Source of the DNA: Erythrobacter sp.
GTDB lineage: Bacteria > Pseudomonadota > Alphaproteobacteria > Sphingomonadales > Sphingomonadaceae
Direction: 5' to 3'
DNA length: 64,000 nucleotides
NCBI GenBank assembly: GCA_024642565.1
Contig: JAHEAV010000010.1
Location: 21,364 to 85,363 of the forward strand
Shown here: one piece after another, positions 41,822 to 50,721 of the stretch
Layout of the letters: every line of letters starts with the position of its first letter
Position numbering within the stretch: position 1 is the first letter of the stretch
Program-made: the position numbers and the translations under genes
Notes under the pieces: generated by a model
Told to the model about the DNA's origin: nothing
The model's database searches: none
The model's input: the letters and a program-made list of their open reading frames with translations, nothing else

Positions 41822-42810
41822 CCGACACCCGGAGGATCAATGGCCGCGCCGTGAACCCGATTGGTCTTGGGTGCATGTCGCTAAGCTGGGCCTACGGCGT
41901 ACCGCCGTCAGATGAAGACGGGGCGAAGGTTTTGCACCGCGCGCTCGACCTTGGGTATGACCATCTCGACACGGCGAATATCTATGGGCTCGGCCACAAC
42001 GAAACCTTGATCGGCAAGACCCTGCGCGAAAATCGCGGCAAGTTCTTTCTGGCTTCGAAAATGGGTATCATCGTCGACGGACCGCGGCGCGGAGTCGATT
42101 GTTCGCCGGAGGCGATCCGCCAGAGTATCGACGAAAGCCTGACCCGCCTCCAGACCGATCACATCGATCTTTATTACATGCACCGCCGTGATTTCACGGT
42201 TCCCATTGAGGAATCGATGGGTGCGATGGCCGAACTGGTACAGGCCGGCAAGATTGGCAGTATTGGCCTGTCGGAAATGTCCGCCGAAACGCTGCGCCGG
42301 GCCGTAAAGGTCCATCCCGTGGCGGCCATGCAGACCGAATATTCGCTATGGACGCGCAATCCCGAGATTGCCGTTCTTGACGCCTGCGCCGAGGTGGGGA
42401 CGGTGCTTGTTGCCTTCTCACCTGTCGGGCGCGGTGTTTTGGCGGGCGGGGTTCACGATGTCGGGGCGCTGGTGGAAAAGGATCTGCGCCGCAACATGCC
42501 GCGTTTCAATGCCGATAATTGGCCGCGCAATCGCGTGCTGATCGATCGTTACGAAGCGATTGCCGCTGAACAGGGGATTACACCGGCACAGCTGGCGCTG
42601 GCCTGGGTCCTGTCGCGCGGACCCCATGTGGTTGCCATTCCGGGTACGGCATCGCTTGCGCATCTGGAAGAAAATCTGGCCCGGCGCGACTGGCAAATTC
42701 CCGCCGATGTGGTTCGGCAGCTCGACAGTCTGATCAATCAGGAAAGTGTTTGCGGGCCGCGCTATGGCGCGATGATCCAGCAGACGGTCGAAACAGAGGA
42801 ATTCGCCTGA
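41818..42810 (+). CDS. Aldo/keto reductase
   Basis: A 330-residue aldo/keto reductase. The tetrad is in HLDTANIYGLGHNE (Asp, Tyr), FFLASKMGI (Lys) and DLYYMHRRDF (His), with the NADP-binding AIPGTASLAHLEEN region near the end. It is clearly distinct from the upstream AKR, not a recent duplicate. Last gene of the ligJABC-pobA operon; its 3' end faces the SnoaL-like gene. Confidence 0.88.
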   Translation: MTDTRRINGRAVNPIGLGCMSLSWAYGVPPSDEDGAKVLHRALDLGYDHLDTANIYGLGHNETLIGKTLRENRGKFFLASKMGIIVDGPRRGVDCSPEAIRQSIDESLTRLQTDHIDLYYMHRRDFTVPIEESMGAMAELVQAGKIGSIGLSEMSAETLRRAVKVHPVAAMQTEYSLWTRNPEIAVLDACAEVGTVLVAFSPVGRGVLAGGVHDVGALVEKDLRRNMPRFNADNWPRNRVLIDRYEAIAAEQGITPAQLALAWVLSRGPHVVAIPGTASLAHLEENLARRDWQIPADVVRQLDSLINQESVCGPRYGAMIQQTVETEEFA

Positions 42811-42825
42811 CTGCCCAACCGCAGG

Positions 42826-43227
42826 TCAGGTCTTGGGAAAGTCCAGTGACCCGCGCCGCTCTGTAAAACGCCAACCGCTGCCGGTCAGCTTCATATTGTC
42901 GGCATAGGTTCCGACCAGCGGCGGCCCGTCGGCGCTGGTGAAGAGCAGGATCTGGCTGGTTGCACGCGCCCGCTGGTCGCTTTCAATCGTCACCCGGATG
43001 TTGGCGCAAATATGCCGGCTGGTCCGTGCCGGGCGCGACTGGAACGCCGCAAGAATGGCATCGCGCCCTTCGATGAAATCATCCGGGGCGGTTGGTCGGC
43101 TCATTCGGCCATCGGCGGTGTAGAGGGCAGCAAGGGCTTCCCATTGGGCCGCATCGTTCAGCGCTACATAATCAAGGATCAACCGCTCACAAGCACGTTC
43201 GGCCAGCATACGTGTGAGCGGTTCCAT
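42826..43227 (-). CDS. SnoaL-like (NTF2-fold) protein
   Basis: A 133-residue cone-shaped NTF2/SnoaL-fold protein: CERLILDYVALNDAAQWEAL at the start, then YTADGRMSRPTAP and a SGWRFTERRG end. Members act as small isomerases, dehydratases or non-catalytic subunits such as ring-hydroxylase beta subunits. It lies 24 bp downstream of the DesA-like O-demethylase on the same strand and is probably co-expressed with it. Exact role unknown. Confidence 0.75.
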   Translation of the reverse strand: MEPLTRMLAERACERLILDYVALNDAAQWEALAALYTADGRMSRPTAPDDFIEGRDAILAAFQSRPARTSRHICANIRVTIESDQRARATSQILLFTSADGPPLVGTYADNMKLTGSGWRFTERRGSLDFPKT

Positions 43228-43251
43228 GACGTTATCCCTTGCTTTGCGACC

Positions 43252-44646
43252 TTATGCGGCGGTGTTGCGCCAGCTCTTGGCATAGCTGGTGCGGGCCACT
43301 TCCGAATAGGGAACCGCGGCGACAACGGCTTTGATCGTGACCTGACGATGGGGTTCGACTGTCGGCTTTGAAGTGCCGCCATCGGGTTCACCCCAGATGA
43401 AATCAACTTCGGTGCCGGGTTCGGCAAAGGCTTCGTCGACGATTGCCAGTGTCAGCATCTTTCCTTCGTTTGCGGAATAGGCAATCCAGGTGGATACGCC
43501 GACCAATGCGCCATCCTTCTCGACCCGGTCAAAGGGGTGCATCGAATAGACCGCGCTGGGAAACTCCATATATTTGGCGCGCAGGCCTTCTTTTTCGAAC
43601 TGCGTGTAAATTGCGTCGGTGACCGATTCACTATCGAGCGCAAGGGTGACCTTCTTGCGCTTGGGCATTTCTGCCATTTTCTCCAGCGCCGCGCGGCCGA
43701 TGAAATCGTGATCGAACTTCACGAACGGGCCATAACCCAGATCCCATGGGCTGAGGTAATAGCCTTCCACGCTGTCGGGTACATAGCTGCCGCCGACCGA
43801 GCAATTGGCTTCATAATGGTTGGTCGAAAGCCATTCCCGGTACGATTGCATCGCTTCGCCTGTATAAACCGCCGGAAGGGGCGAGGGGATCCAGCCCGAT
43901 TCGATGGTGTTGGACGAATAGGTGCGCCCGCCGACCAGTGCCATCTTGTGCGCCTTGCCCGCGGCGACCAGCGCACTGTGGACAGCATCACGATCTTCCC
44001 ACGGACCCATCAATTCATAGCCGGGCTGGCCAGCCATGCCATGGCGCAGGGCGACCACAGTCTTCCCGCCGATTTCCATGTCGCACATATGGAAAAACTT
44101 GAGATCGGGGGCCGCTTTGCCGGTTGCGTCCTCGATCACCTTGGCCGCATTTGGTCCCTGGATCTGATAGCGGTAGTGCCGCCGATTTTCCGGATCGGGC
44201 CGTGCGGCGGTGCGCTCGTCATATGTCAAAGTCACATCGTGATCGCCGGTTTCGGCGTGGAACATCAGCCAGTTCAGGGTTGGCGCACGGCCCACCAAAT
44301 TGAACTGGTTTTCCGCCAGATAGAACAGGATCACATCGCCGATAACGAAACCGTCATGGCTGACCGGAACATATTGCTTGGCCCGGTAAGGGACAAAGTT
44401 CTTGAAGCTGTTGATGCCCAGGCCGTTCAGGAATGCAAAGGCATCGGGCCCTTCGACCATCAATTCGGCCATGTGATAGGATTGATTGAACAACACGCAG
44501 CTGTTGGCCCATGCCCGCTGTTCGTTGCGCCAGTTCGAAAATTCACCAGGAACACCCGGGTAAACATTCGGGCCAACCTGCTGGTTGCGCAACAGGCCGA
44601 CAATGTCCCCGGCAGCATGCAGGTGCGATTCGAGCGACTTTGACAT
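43252..44646 (-). CDS. desA: Second THF-dependent aryl O-demethylase (DesA/LigM family, probably syringate O-demethylase-like)
   Basis: A 464-residue GcvT-fold paralogue of the LigM at 17 kb, clearly diverged from it. The catalytic tyrosine is kept (Tyr243 in GGRTYSSNTIESGW) and the carboxylate-binding Arg120 (VGRAP) too. Differences include NQQVGPNVYPGVPGEF at the N-terminus and NQSYHMAEL where LigM has DQSHHMVNL, features I associate with the DesA (syringate O-demethylase) branch. Naming it desA is a best guess; it could also act on another methoxylated acid. The product methyl group would enter the same MetF-FolD-PurU-Fds route. It is divergent from the MetE-core gene with two operator-like sites between. 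Confidence 0.72.
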   Translation of the reverse strand: MSKSLESHLHAAGDIVGLLRNQQVGPNVYPGVPGEFSNWRNEQRAWANSCVLFNQSYHMAELMVEGPDAFAFLNGLGINSFKNFVPYRAKQYVPVSHDGFVIGDVILFYLAENQFNLVGRAPTLNWLMFHAETGDHDVTLTYDERTAARPDPENRRHYRYQIQGPNAAKVIEDATGKAAPDLKFFHMCDMEIGGKTVVALRHGMAGQPGYELMGPWEDRDAVHSALVAAGKAHKMALVGGRTYSSNTIESGWIPSPLPAVYTGEAMQSYREWLSTNHYEANCSVGGSYVPDSVEGYYLSPWDLGYGPFVKFDHDFIGRAALEKMAEMPKRKKVTLALDSESVTDAIYTQFEKEGLRAKYMEFPSAVYSMHPFDRVEKDGALVGVSTWIAYSANEGKMLTLAIVDEAFAEPGTEVDFIWGEPDGGTSKPTVEPHRQVTIKAVVAAVPYSEVARTSYAKSWRNTAA

Positions 44647-44708
44647 GCAATCATCTCCCTAAAAAACGTCACGTGGACACTTTTCTGCGCCCTTCTATGT
44701 GGTAGACT

Positions 44709-44723
44709 GTATGTTCAGCAAAC
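44709..44723. promoter_or_regulatory. Island operator copy 7, weaker (GTATGT-TCA-GCAAAC)
   Basis: Left arm perfect, right arm 4 of 6. It lies 62 bp from the desA-like start and 20 bp from the second site in the same intergenic region, so this promoter may bind two dimers. Confidence 0.45.
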
Positions 44724-44742
44724 GATCTGGTCAACAAATAAT

Positions 44743-44757
44743 GTAAGTGTTGCTTAC
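44743..44757. promoter_or_regulatory. Island operator copy 8, symmetric variant (GTAAGT-GTT-GCTTAC)
   Basis: Same spacing and centre as the other sites, but the third base of each half changes together (GTAAG/CTTAC), so dyad symmetry is kept. It lies 40 bp before the MetE-like gene and is preceded by AATAAT as at the ligM and TonB receptor sites. Confidence 0.65.
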
Positions 44758-44797
44758 AAAATTAATACGGTTATGCTGATGATGAGGGAGAGAGAAA

Positions 44798-45919
44798 ATG
44801 GCCATAGCGACAACCCATGTCGGCAGCCTGCCGCGCGGGCCCGAGCTTGTACCACTCCTGCTCGCGCGTGACCACGGCGAAGCGTATGATCGGTCCGAAT
44901 TTGACCGTGTGGTTCAGGCGGCTGTTGATGCTGCGGTTGACCGGCAGATTGATGCAGGCGTCACCTTTGTCAGCGATGGGGAACTCGGCAAGGTTGGCTA
45001 TTCGACCTATATGACGGAGCGGCTTTCAGGTTTTGGCGGTGATGTGCCGCGCAAGCCGGCGCTCGATCTCGCGCCTCTGCCTGAATTTCGCAAGAAACTG
45101 GCCGCAGTCATGGGCGATCAGGAATTTGTCCGTGCGGCCTGCATCGGGCCAGTCCGGCTGGTCAATCTCGACCCGTGTCATGAAGACATTGCGCGTTTCC
45201 AGACGGCGACGGCGGGAAAACCGGTGCGCGGCTTCATGAATGCCGCGTCTCCCGGCTTGATTACCGCATTTCAGCCCAACCAATTTTACCCCTCTCACGA
45301 AGTTTATCTGGCGGATCTGGTTGCGGCCATGCAGCCGGAATATGAAGCGATTGCTGCCGCCGGATTTCTGCTCCAGCTGGATTGTCCGGATCTCGCGATG
45401 TCGCGGCACACCGGCTATCAGGATGCGAGCGAGGAAGATTTTCTGAAAATCGCCGCGGCCAATGTCGCTGCGTTGAATGCGGCCACCGCCAACATCCCGC
45501 CTGAACAGCTGCGGATGCACATTTGCTGGGGCAATTATGAAGGCCCGCATGATCACGACATTCCGCTGGAAAGGGTGATCGACATCATCCTGTCGGCGCG
45601 CCCTTCAACGATCCTGTTCGAAGCCGCCAATCCGCGTCATGAACATGAATGGAAGGTCTGGCGCGATGCGGCAATCCCGCAGGACAAGATACTCGCGCCC
45701 GGTCTGATCGATACCTGTTCGAATTATGTCGAACACCCCGAACTGATTGCCCAGCGGATCGAACGATTCGCTGCAATCGTTGGCAAAGACCGGGTCGTGG
45801 CCAGCACCGACTGCGGGTTTGGCACCTTCGCCGGCTACGGCAAGATCGATCCCGCCGTCACCTGGAAGAAACTCCGCGCATTGCGAGACGGGGCCGATAT
45901 CGCCGATTCGCGGCTTTAG
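44798..45919 (+). CDS. MetE C-terminal-domain-like (cobalamin-independent methionine synthase II family) methyltransferase
   Basis: A 373-residue single-barrel protein of the UROD/MetE-like superfamily: ATTHVGSLPRG at the start, then LQLDCPDLA and a zinc site with all four ligands in the MetE order, His241 and Cys243 (MHICWGN), Glu275 (LFEAANPR) and Cys339 (STDCGFGTF). The N-terminal folate-binding half of full-length MetE is missing, as in core-MetE proteins, which use a different methyl donor. Zinc-thiolate methyl transfer to homocysteine or another thiol is likely. It is divergent from the DesA-like demethylase and shares its operators, which suggests a role in handling its methyl group or a related substrate; this is inference. 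Confidence 0.78.
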   Translation: MAIATTHVGSLPRGPELVPLLLARDHGEAYDRSEFDRVVQAAVDAAVDRQIDAGVTFVSDGELGKVGYSTYMTERLSGFGGDVPRKPALDLAPLPEFRKKLAAVMGDQEFVRAACIGPVRLVNLDPCHEDIARFQTATAGKPVRGFMNAASPGLITAFQPNQFYPSHEVYLADLVAAMQPEYEAIAAAGFLLQLDCPDLAMSRHTGYQDASEEDFLKIAAANVAALNAATANIPPEQLRMHICWGNYEGPHDHDIPLERVIDIILSARPSTILFEAANPRHEHEWKVWRDAAIPQDKILAPGLIDTCSNYVEHPELIAQRIERFAAIVGKDRVVASTDCGFGTFAGYGKIDPAVTWKKLRALRDGADIADSRL

Positions 45920-45965
45920 GCACAAAATGGCGCTTCGCAATTGCGGCCGCTGATTGGAGAGAGTG

Positions 45966-46505
45966 ATGAAGACATTCGAATTCGGCCAGAAAGAAGGCCA
46001 GATCATGCAGATGGCCTATGTCGTCCGCGATCTGGAGGAATCGATCCATTGGTGGAGCAAGGAGGCACGAACCGGCCCATGGTTCGTGATCGAGAATTTT
46101 CTTGCGCCGGATCAGATTTATCGCGGCGAAACGTCAACCGCGGATGTGCGAATCGGCATGTCCTTTGCCGGCCATATGAATATCGAACTGATCCAGCCGC
46201 TCGATGATGAGCCGTCCGTTTACAAGGAACTGATCGAGCGGCGCGGATACGGTTTCCATCACGTTGGAATTGCCTTTGTGGATATGGCAGCGGCCATCGC
46301 AGAATATGAACAGCGCGGCTATGCGCTGGCCTATCACGCTGCCGTGCCGACCGGCGGTTCCGTCGCTTACATGGACAATGGTTCCAACGATCCGGGCTTC
46401 ATCGAATTGCTGCCTGTTACCGATGGAATGGAGGCAACCTTTTCCCGCATATGGCGGGCCTGCAACGAATGGGATGGCAAAGACCTTATTCGACCCTTTG
46501 TGTGA
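45966..46505 (+). CDS. VOC family protein
   Basis: A 179-residue glyoxalase/dioxygenase-fold protein of the lactoylglutathione-lyase-like group: QMAYVVRDLEESIHWWSKEA at the start, FHHVGIAFVDMAAAIAEYE in the second module, and FIELLPV at the end. Candidate metal residues are few (His in GFHHVGIA, Glu in GFIELLP), and the first module lacks the usual His, so metal binding is uncertain. ATG 45966 follows GGAG by 6 nt. It follows the MetE-like gene by 46 bp and is probably in the same transcript. Not an orthologue of the 20-kb VOC protein. Confidence 0.75.
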   Translation: MKTFEFGQKEGQIMQMAYVVRDLEESIHWWSKEARTGPWFVIENFLAPDQIYRGETSTADVRIGMSFAGHMNIELIQPLDDEPSVYKELIERRGYGFHHVGIAFVDMAAAIAEYEQRGYALAYHAAVPTGGSVAYMDNGSNDPGFIELLPVTDGMEATFSRIWRACNEWDGKDLIRPFV

Positions 46506-46532
46506 TTTTGCTTGCACAGAAGCAAAAATAAT

Positions 46533-46547
46533 GTTTGTGTTGCATAC
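46533..46547. promoter_or_regulatory. Island operator copy 9 (GTTTGT-GTT-GCATAC)
   Basis: One mismatch in the left arm. It is preceded by AATAAT, as at the ligM and desA/metE-like sites, and lies 178 bp upstream of the first TonB receptor, which implies a long untranslated leader if the promoter is here. Confidence 0.68.
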
Positions 46548-46725
46548 GAATTGAACTGAAATCCAGGTTGCGAATGGCACATTGTTTCGATCCGAACGGA
46601 CGGAATGGTTGAAAATTCCAAATCTGGAACGCGGATGAAGGCAGCGACATATCGCGCCTGAACCGCAGCATCGGTGCAATCGACTGAGGATTGTATTTCT
46701 GCGTTGCCTATTAGGGAGAGGTATC

Positions 46726-49341
46726 ATGAAATTTACGAGATTTGCCGCCGGAACAGCTTTGGCAACCATGGTTGTGGTAAGCCAGCCAGCCTTGGCCCAG
46801 GAAGAAGCCGCACAAACCAGTCAGCGGCAGGGCGGGGTCACGGAAATCGTGGTTACCGCGCAGAAGCGCGCTGAAAATGTCCAGGACGTGCCGATTGCCA
46901 TTTCTGCGTTCACTGCGGACGCACTTCAGGAACGCGCTGTTGGCGACGTTTCCGGCCTGTCTTCGATTTCGCCAAACGTAACGCTTGATGCATCGACGCC
47001 ATTTTCCGGGTCAAGTTCGGTTCTGAGCGCCTTTGTTCGCGGCGTGGGGGCCAACGACTTTGCTTTCAACATCGATCCCGGCGTCGGCACCTATATCGAT
47101 GGCGTCTATCTGGCGCGTTCGATCGGGGCCAATCAGGACCTGCTCGACGTTGACCGGATCGAAGTTCTCAAAGGTCCGCAGGGCACGCTGTTTGGCCGGA
47201 ACACAATCGGCGGTGCAATTTCGATCGTCACGCATGATCCGGGCAAGGATTTTGCGGTAAAGGCCGATGTCACGACTGGCAGTTTCAGCCGGATGCAGGC
47301 GCGCGGTATCATCGACATTCCGATCACCCCGCAGCTCAGTTCGTCATTCAGTTTCGGTATGCTCAACCGCAAGGGTTATCAGCACCGGATTCCCTATCCC
47401 ACAACCACGGCCTATATAACCGATGGTTACACCAGCTTTCCTGCGTCCGGTTATGCGGCCGGTTCGCGTCAGGGTGGCGACAACAGCTGGAGCATTCGCG
47501 GCAAGCTGAAATATGACAATGACAGCAATTTCCGCCTAACCCTGTCGGGCGATTATTCCGATGTTGACCAGGATTCCGTGGCCAGCACCGTGCTTGATGT
47601 CACCAATGGCCTGGCCGGTCCATTCGCTGGTCTTGCCGCCAACAATCTTGGCACTGCGCTGGGTTTCCCCATCGACACCGCACTTGATGTCATAACGGGA
47701 TCGTCGGGCTTCCTGTTCGCCGGCCTTTACAATTTCTGTATCGGTGCAACCGATCTGCAGATTGCTGCGCGCAATGCCCAGAACCTTTGCGGACCACGGT
47801 CAAGCGTGAATGGCTATAACACTCTGCCGGGTCTTGCCGGGGTGAATGTCGATGCCAACCCGCTGAACAATCGCCTGCCGTATGATTCGCGGTGGATCAA
47901 TAAAGACATCGACACGACGTACGCCAACGGCAACAACTTCTCCAAGTTGAAGAACTATGGCGCCGCAGCCACGATGGAATTCGACCTTTCGGATGCGGTT
48001 ACGCTGAAGTCGATCACATCGTTCCGCAAAATTGATTTCGCGGCCGGCGTTGACCTCGATAACTCGCCACTGGAATTCCTGCAGACCAGCTTCATTGTGA
48101 AGCAGAAGCAGTTCAGTCAGGAACTGCAGTTGCTTGGCAGCGCGCTGGACAAGAAACTGAACTATGTGTTCGGTGCCTATTACTTCAAGGAATCCGGCGA
48201 TCTTCGCGACTATGTGACCTTCGCCCAAGGGCTGCTGCAGGTTGATGGCCCCGGCTATGTCACTACCAAAAACTATGCCGTCTTTGGCCAGGTGGATTAC
48301 CGGCCGATTGACCTGATCGGCATTACGATCGGTGGCCGTTACACCCACGAAGACAAGGGCTACGAAGGCGCTCAGGCCGACACAAACGGTTTCAATTACA
48401 AGCTGTTCAATTGTGTCCCTGCCGGCGCCGCCTGCGCTCCGCTGGTCGGCTTCCCGACGCCAAGTCAGCCGTTCCGCTACTACATCACGGGCCTGAATAC
48501 ACAGAAGTTCAACAACTTCTCGCCCAAAGTCGGCATTCAGGTTCACCCGAGCAATGATGTGATGCTGTATGGTTCATGGTCCAAGGGCTACAAGACCGGC
48601 GGCTGGACAACCCGCTTGTCCAACCCGCTGCCATATGCGCCAACGTTCGGCCCGGAAAAGGCACAGACGTTCGAACTCGGTGTGAAATCGACCCTGTTTG
48701 ACCGGCTTCTCCAGCTTAACGCCGCAGCCTTTACCACGCAGTACAAGGGTATTCAGCTGAACCAACAGATTGGTGTGTCACCGACCGTGGCCAATCTGGG
48801 TAACGCACGGATCAAGGGCTTTGAAGCAGAAGCAACCTTTGCCCCGGCGGGCGGTTTCTCGCTGCAGGGATCAATCGGTTATCTCGATGCCTACTTCACC
48901 TATATCTGCGGTGAAGGCGGTGATTTCCAGGCGTTCTGTAATAACAATTCGGCTTTCGTGGCACCCAACCCTTACCAGTTGGGCATCAACGCTGGCGCAG
49001 TGCTGCCCAAGGCACCGCATTGGAAGATGAATATCTCTCCGCGTTATGAAGTGGCCGTTGGCGAAGGTAGAATTGTTGTGCTGGCCGATTACACCCACAC
49101 GACCAAGATGCGTAACGACACCGAGGGAACCTTGCTGCTCAATCGCCCGGCGATCGACATCATCAACGGCAGCGTCGCTTACTTCGCTCCGGGGGACCGT
49201 TACAGCATCACCATTGGCGGTACCAATCTGACCAACGAGCGCTACCTCGTGAACGGCCAGTTCCAGGGTGCCGGCGGGGTGATTTACGGCACATACAGCC
49301 GCCCGGCCGAATGGTACGCGCGGCTTGGTGTGAAGTTCTAA
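46726..49341 (+). CDS. TonB-dependent outer-membrane receptor
   Basis: An 871-residue receptor: signal peptide (about 1-24, ending PALAQ), TonB box region EIVVTAQKRAENVQDVPIAI, plug domain with RIEVLKGPQGTLFGRNTIGG, and a 22-strand barrel ending in an aromatic residue (LGVKF). This subfamily in sphingomonads takes up aromatic and other organic compounds; DdvT-type receptors of SYK-6 import lignin dimers. Its upstream operator places it in the aromatic regulon, so uptake of methoxylated aromatics is likely. A strong terminator follows the gene. Confidence 0.93.
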   Translation: MKFTRFAAGTALATMVVVSQPALAQEEAAQTSQRQGGVTEIVVTAQKRAENVQDVPIAISAFTADALQERAVGDVSGLSSISPNVTLDASTPFSGSSSVLSAFVRGVGANDFAFNIDPGVGTYIDGVYLARSIGANQDLLDVDRIEVLKGPQGTLFGRNTIGGAISIVTHDPGKDFAVKADVTTGSFSRMQARGIIDIPITPQLSSSFSFGMLNRKGYQHRIPYPTTTAYITDGYTSFPASGYAAGSRQGGDNSWSIRGKLKYDNDSNFRLTLSGDYSDVDQDSVASTVLDVTNGLAGPFAGLAANNLGTALGFPIDTALDVITGSSGFLFAGLYNFCIGATDLQIAARNAQNLCGPRSSVNGYNTLPGLAGVNVDANPLNNRLPYDSRWINKDIDTTYANGNNFSKLKNYGAAATMEFDLSDAVTLKSITSFRKIDFAAGVDLDNSPLEFLQTSFIVKQKQFSQELQLLGSALDKKLNYVFGAYYFKESGDLRDYVTFAQGLLQVDGPGYVTTKNYAVFGQVDYRPIDLIGITIGGRYTHEDKGYEGAQADTNGFNYKLFNCVPAGAACAPLVGFPTPSQPFRYYITGLNTQKFNNFSPKVGIQVHPSNDVMLYGSWSKGYKTGGWTTRLSNPLPYAPTFGPEKAQTFELGVKSTLFDRLLQLNAAAFTTQYKGIQLNQQIGVSPTVANLGNARIKGFEAEATFAPAGGFSLQGSIGYLDAYFTYICGEGGDFQAFCNNNSAFVAPNPYQLGINAGAVLPKAPHWKMNISPRYEVAVGEGRIVVLADYTHTTKMRNDTEGTLLLNRPAIDIINGSVAYFAPGDRYSITIGGTNLTNERYLVNGQFQGAGGVIYGTYSRPAEWYARLGVKF

Positions 49342-49345
49342 AATC

Positions 49346-49382
49346 AAGGGGCGCGGGGGGAAACCTTCGCGCCCTTATTTTT
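49346..49382 (+). terminator. Rho-independent terminator after the TonB receptor
   Basis: A G+C-rich hairpin (GGGGCGCG paired with CGCGCCCT, 12-nt loop) followed by TTATTTTT. It separates the receptor from the MFS-cupin-Rieske operon, which therefore needs its own promoter in 49383-49444. Confidence 0.85.
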
Positions 49383-49444
49383 GCGCAGCCGATATGCAAC
49401 GGGTCCGCAGGCCCGGCTTTCGATTGAATTTCGAGGACGCATAA

Positions 49445-50695
49445 ATGACCGATCAACAGCAGCCGGGGAACGGACGCTATCACAGCTGGCTTGTTTTGCT
49501 GCTGAGCCTGAATTTCGGTGTTCTCTTTTTTGACCGGAATGCGCTCAATTTTCTCATGCCATTCGTGCAGCCGGATTTGCAGCTGTCCAACACACAGGTC
49601 GGGATCCTGTCCTCTGCGCTTTCGCTGACATGGGCCTTGTCCGGTTTCGCAGTCGGCCGGATTTCGGACCGGATGGGTTCGCGTAAACCGGTTATCGTGA
49701 TTGCGACTATCGCGTTTTGCATCTGTTCATTCGTGTCGGGCCTGGCCCATAGCTTCATTATGTTGCTGGGCGCCCGTTTGCTGATGGGCGCGGCCGAAGG
49801 TGGTGTAATGCCGGTCAGCCATTCGCTGATCGTGGCAGAGGTTGCCCCCGAGCGGCGCGGCCTGGCCATGGGGGTGGCGCAAAACCTAGGTTCCAATCTG
49901 CTCGGCTCAGCGCTTGCGCCTTTGATCCTGGTGCCGCTGGCCATCGCCTTTGGCTGGCGCTTCGGTTTTTACATGGCGGCCTTGCCGGGGCTCCTTACCG
50001 CGGCCCTGATCTGGTTCACCTTGCGCGAACCGCCCAAGGAAACCGGCCATTCCAGCGCCCCGGCTGTGACCCTGGGGGAAGCGTTCGCCAACCGCAACGT
50101 GCTGCTATGCGCGCTCATCGCCATTCTGCTGGTATCCTACCTTGTAGTCTGCTGGACCTTCATGCCGCTGTTCCTGACCAAAGTTCGCGGATTCTCGCCC
50201 GACAGCATGAGTTGGTTGATGGCCACACTGGGCATTTCGGCAGGCATTGGCAGTTTCGTGGTACCGGCCATTTCCGATGCCATCGGGCGCAAGCCGGTTT
50301 TCATCATGGCAAGCCTGCTCGGCTTGATCCTGCCGCTGGGGGCGATCTATTTTACCGGTCCGGTGCTGGTTCTGGCCGGGATATTTTTCTTCGGTTGGGC
50401 GCTTAACGGCATCTTCCCCTTGTTCATGGCGACCGTGCCAGCAGAATCGGTGGACCCACGGCTGACGGCGACCTTGACGGGGATTGTCATGGGCACTGGC
50501 GAAGTGGTTGGCGGCGTCCTCAGCCCGCTGGGTGCCGGGGCCGCGGCCGATGTTTACGGCTTGGCCGCACCCTTGTGGATCATGTGCGGGCTGACGGCAG
50601 TGGCCGTTGGTTGTTCACTCGGCCTGCGCGAGACCGCCCCCAGAGTGCTGGCAAAACGTGCTATGATGGAAGCCAGAGTCGCGTCCACCGCATGA
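49445..50695 (+). CDS. MFS transporter, anion:cation symporter-like
   Basis: A 416-residue, about 12-helix major facilitator. FDRNALNFLMPFVQPDL in the first helix region and GRISDRMGSRKPVIV in loop 2-3 are like the ACS family (hexuronate, phthalate, tartrate carriers). It heads the group with the cupins and the Rieske oxygenase (26-bp gap), so it probably imports the substrate of that pathway. Its substrate is likely an organic anion of aromatic origin; not determined. Confidence 0.87.
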   Translation: MTDQQQPGNGRYHSWLVLLLSLNFGVLFFDRNALNFLMPFVQPDLQLSNTQVGILSSALSLTWALSGFAVGRISDRMGSRKPVIVIATIAFCICSFVSGLAHSFIMLLGARLLMGAAEGGVMPVSHSLIVAEVAPERRGLAMGVAQNLGSNLLGSALAPLILVPLAIAFGWRFGFYMAALPGLLTAALIWFTLREPPKETGHSSAPAVTLGEAFANRNVLLCALIAILLVSYLVVCWTFMPLFLTKVRGFSPDSMSWLMATLGISAGIGSFVVPAISDAIGRKPVFIMASLLGLILPLGAIYFTGPVLVLAGIFFFGWALNGIFPLFMATVPAESVDPRLTATLTGIVMGTGEVVGGVLSPLGAGAAADVYGLAAPLWIMCGLTAVAVGCSLGLRETAPRVLAKRAMMEARVASTA

Positions 50696-50721
50696 CAGGT
50701 TTGAATTTTGAGGAGATTGAC

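Noticed and set aside
42806..42830. CCTGAC-N13-GTCAGG between the aldo/keto reductase and the SnoaL-like gene as a bidirectional terminator
   Set aside because: A 6-bp stem with a 13-nt loop and no T tract is too weak to call.
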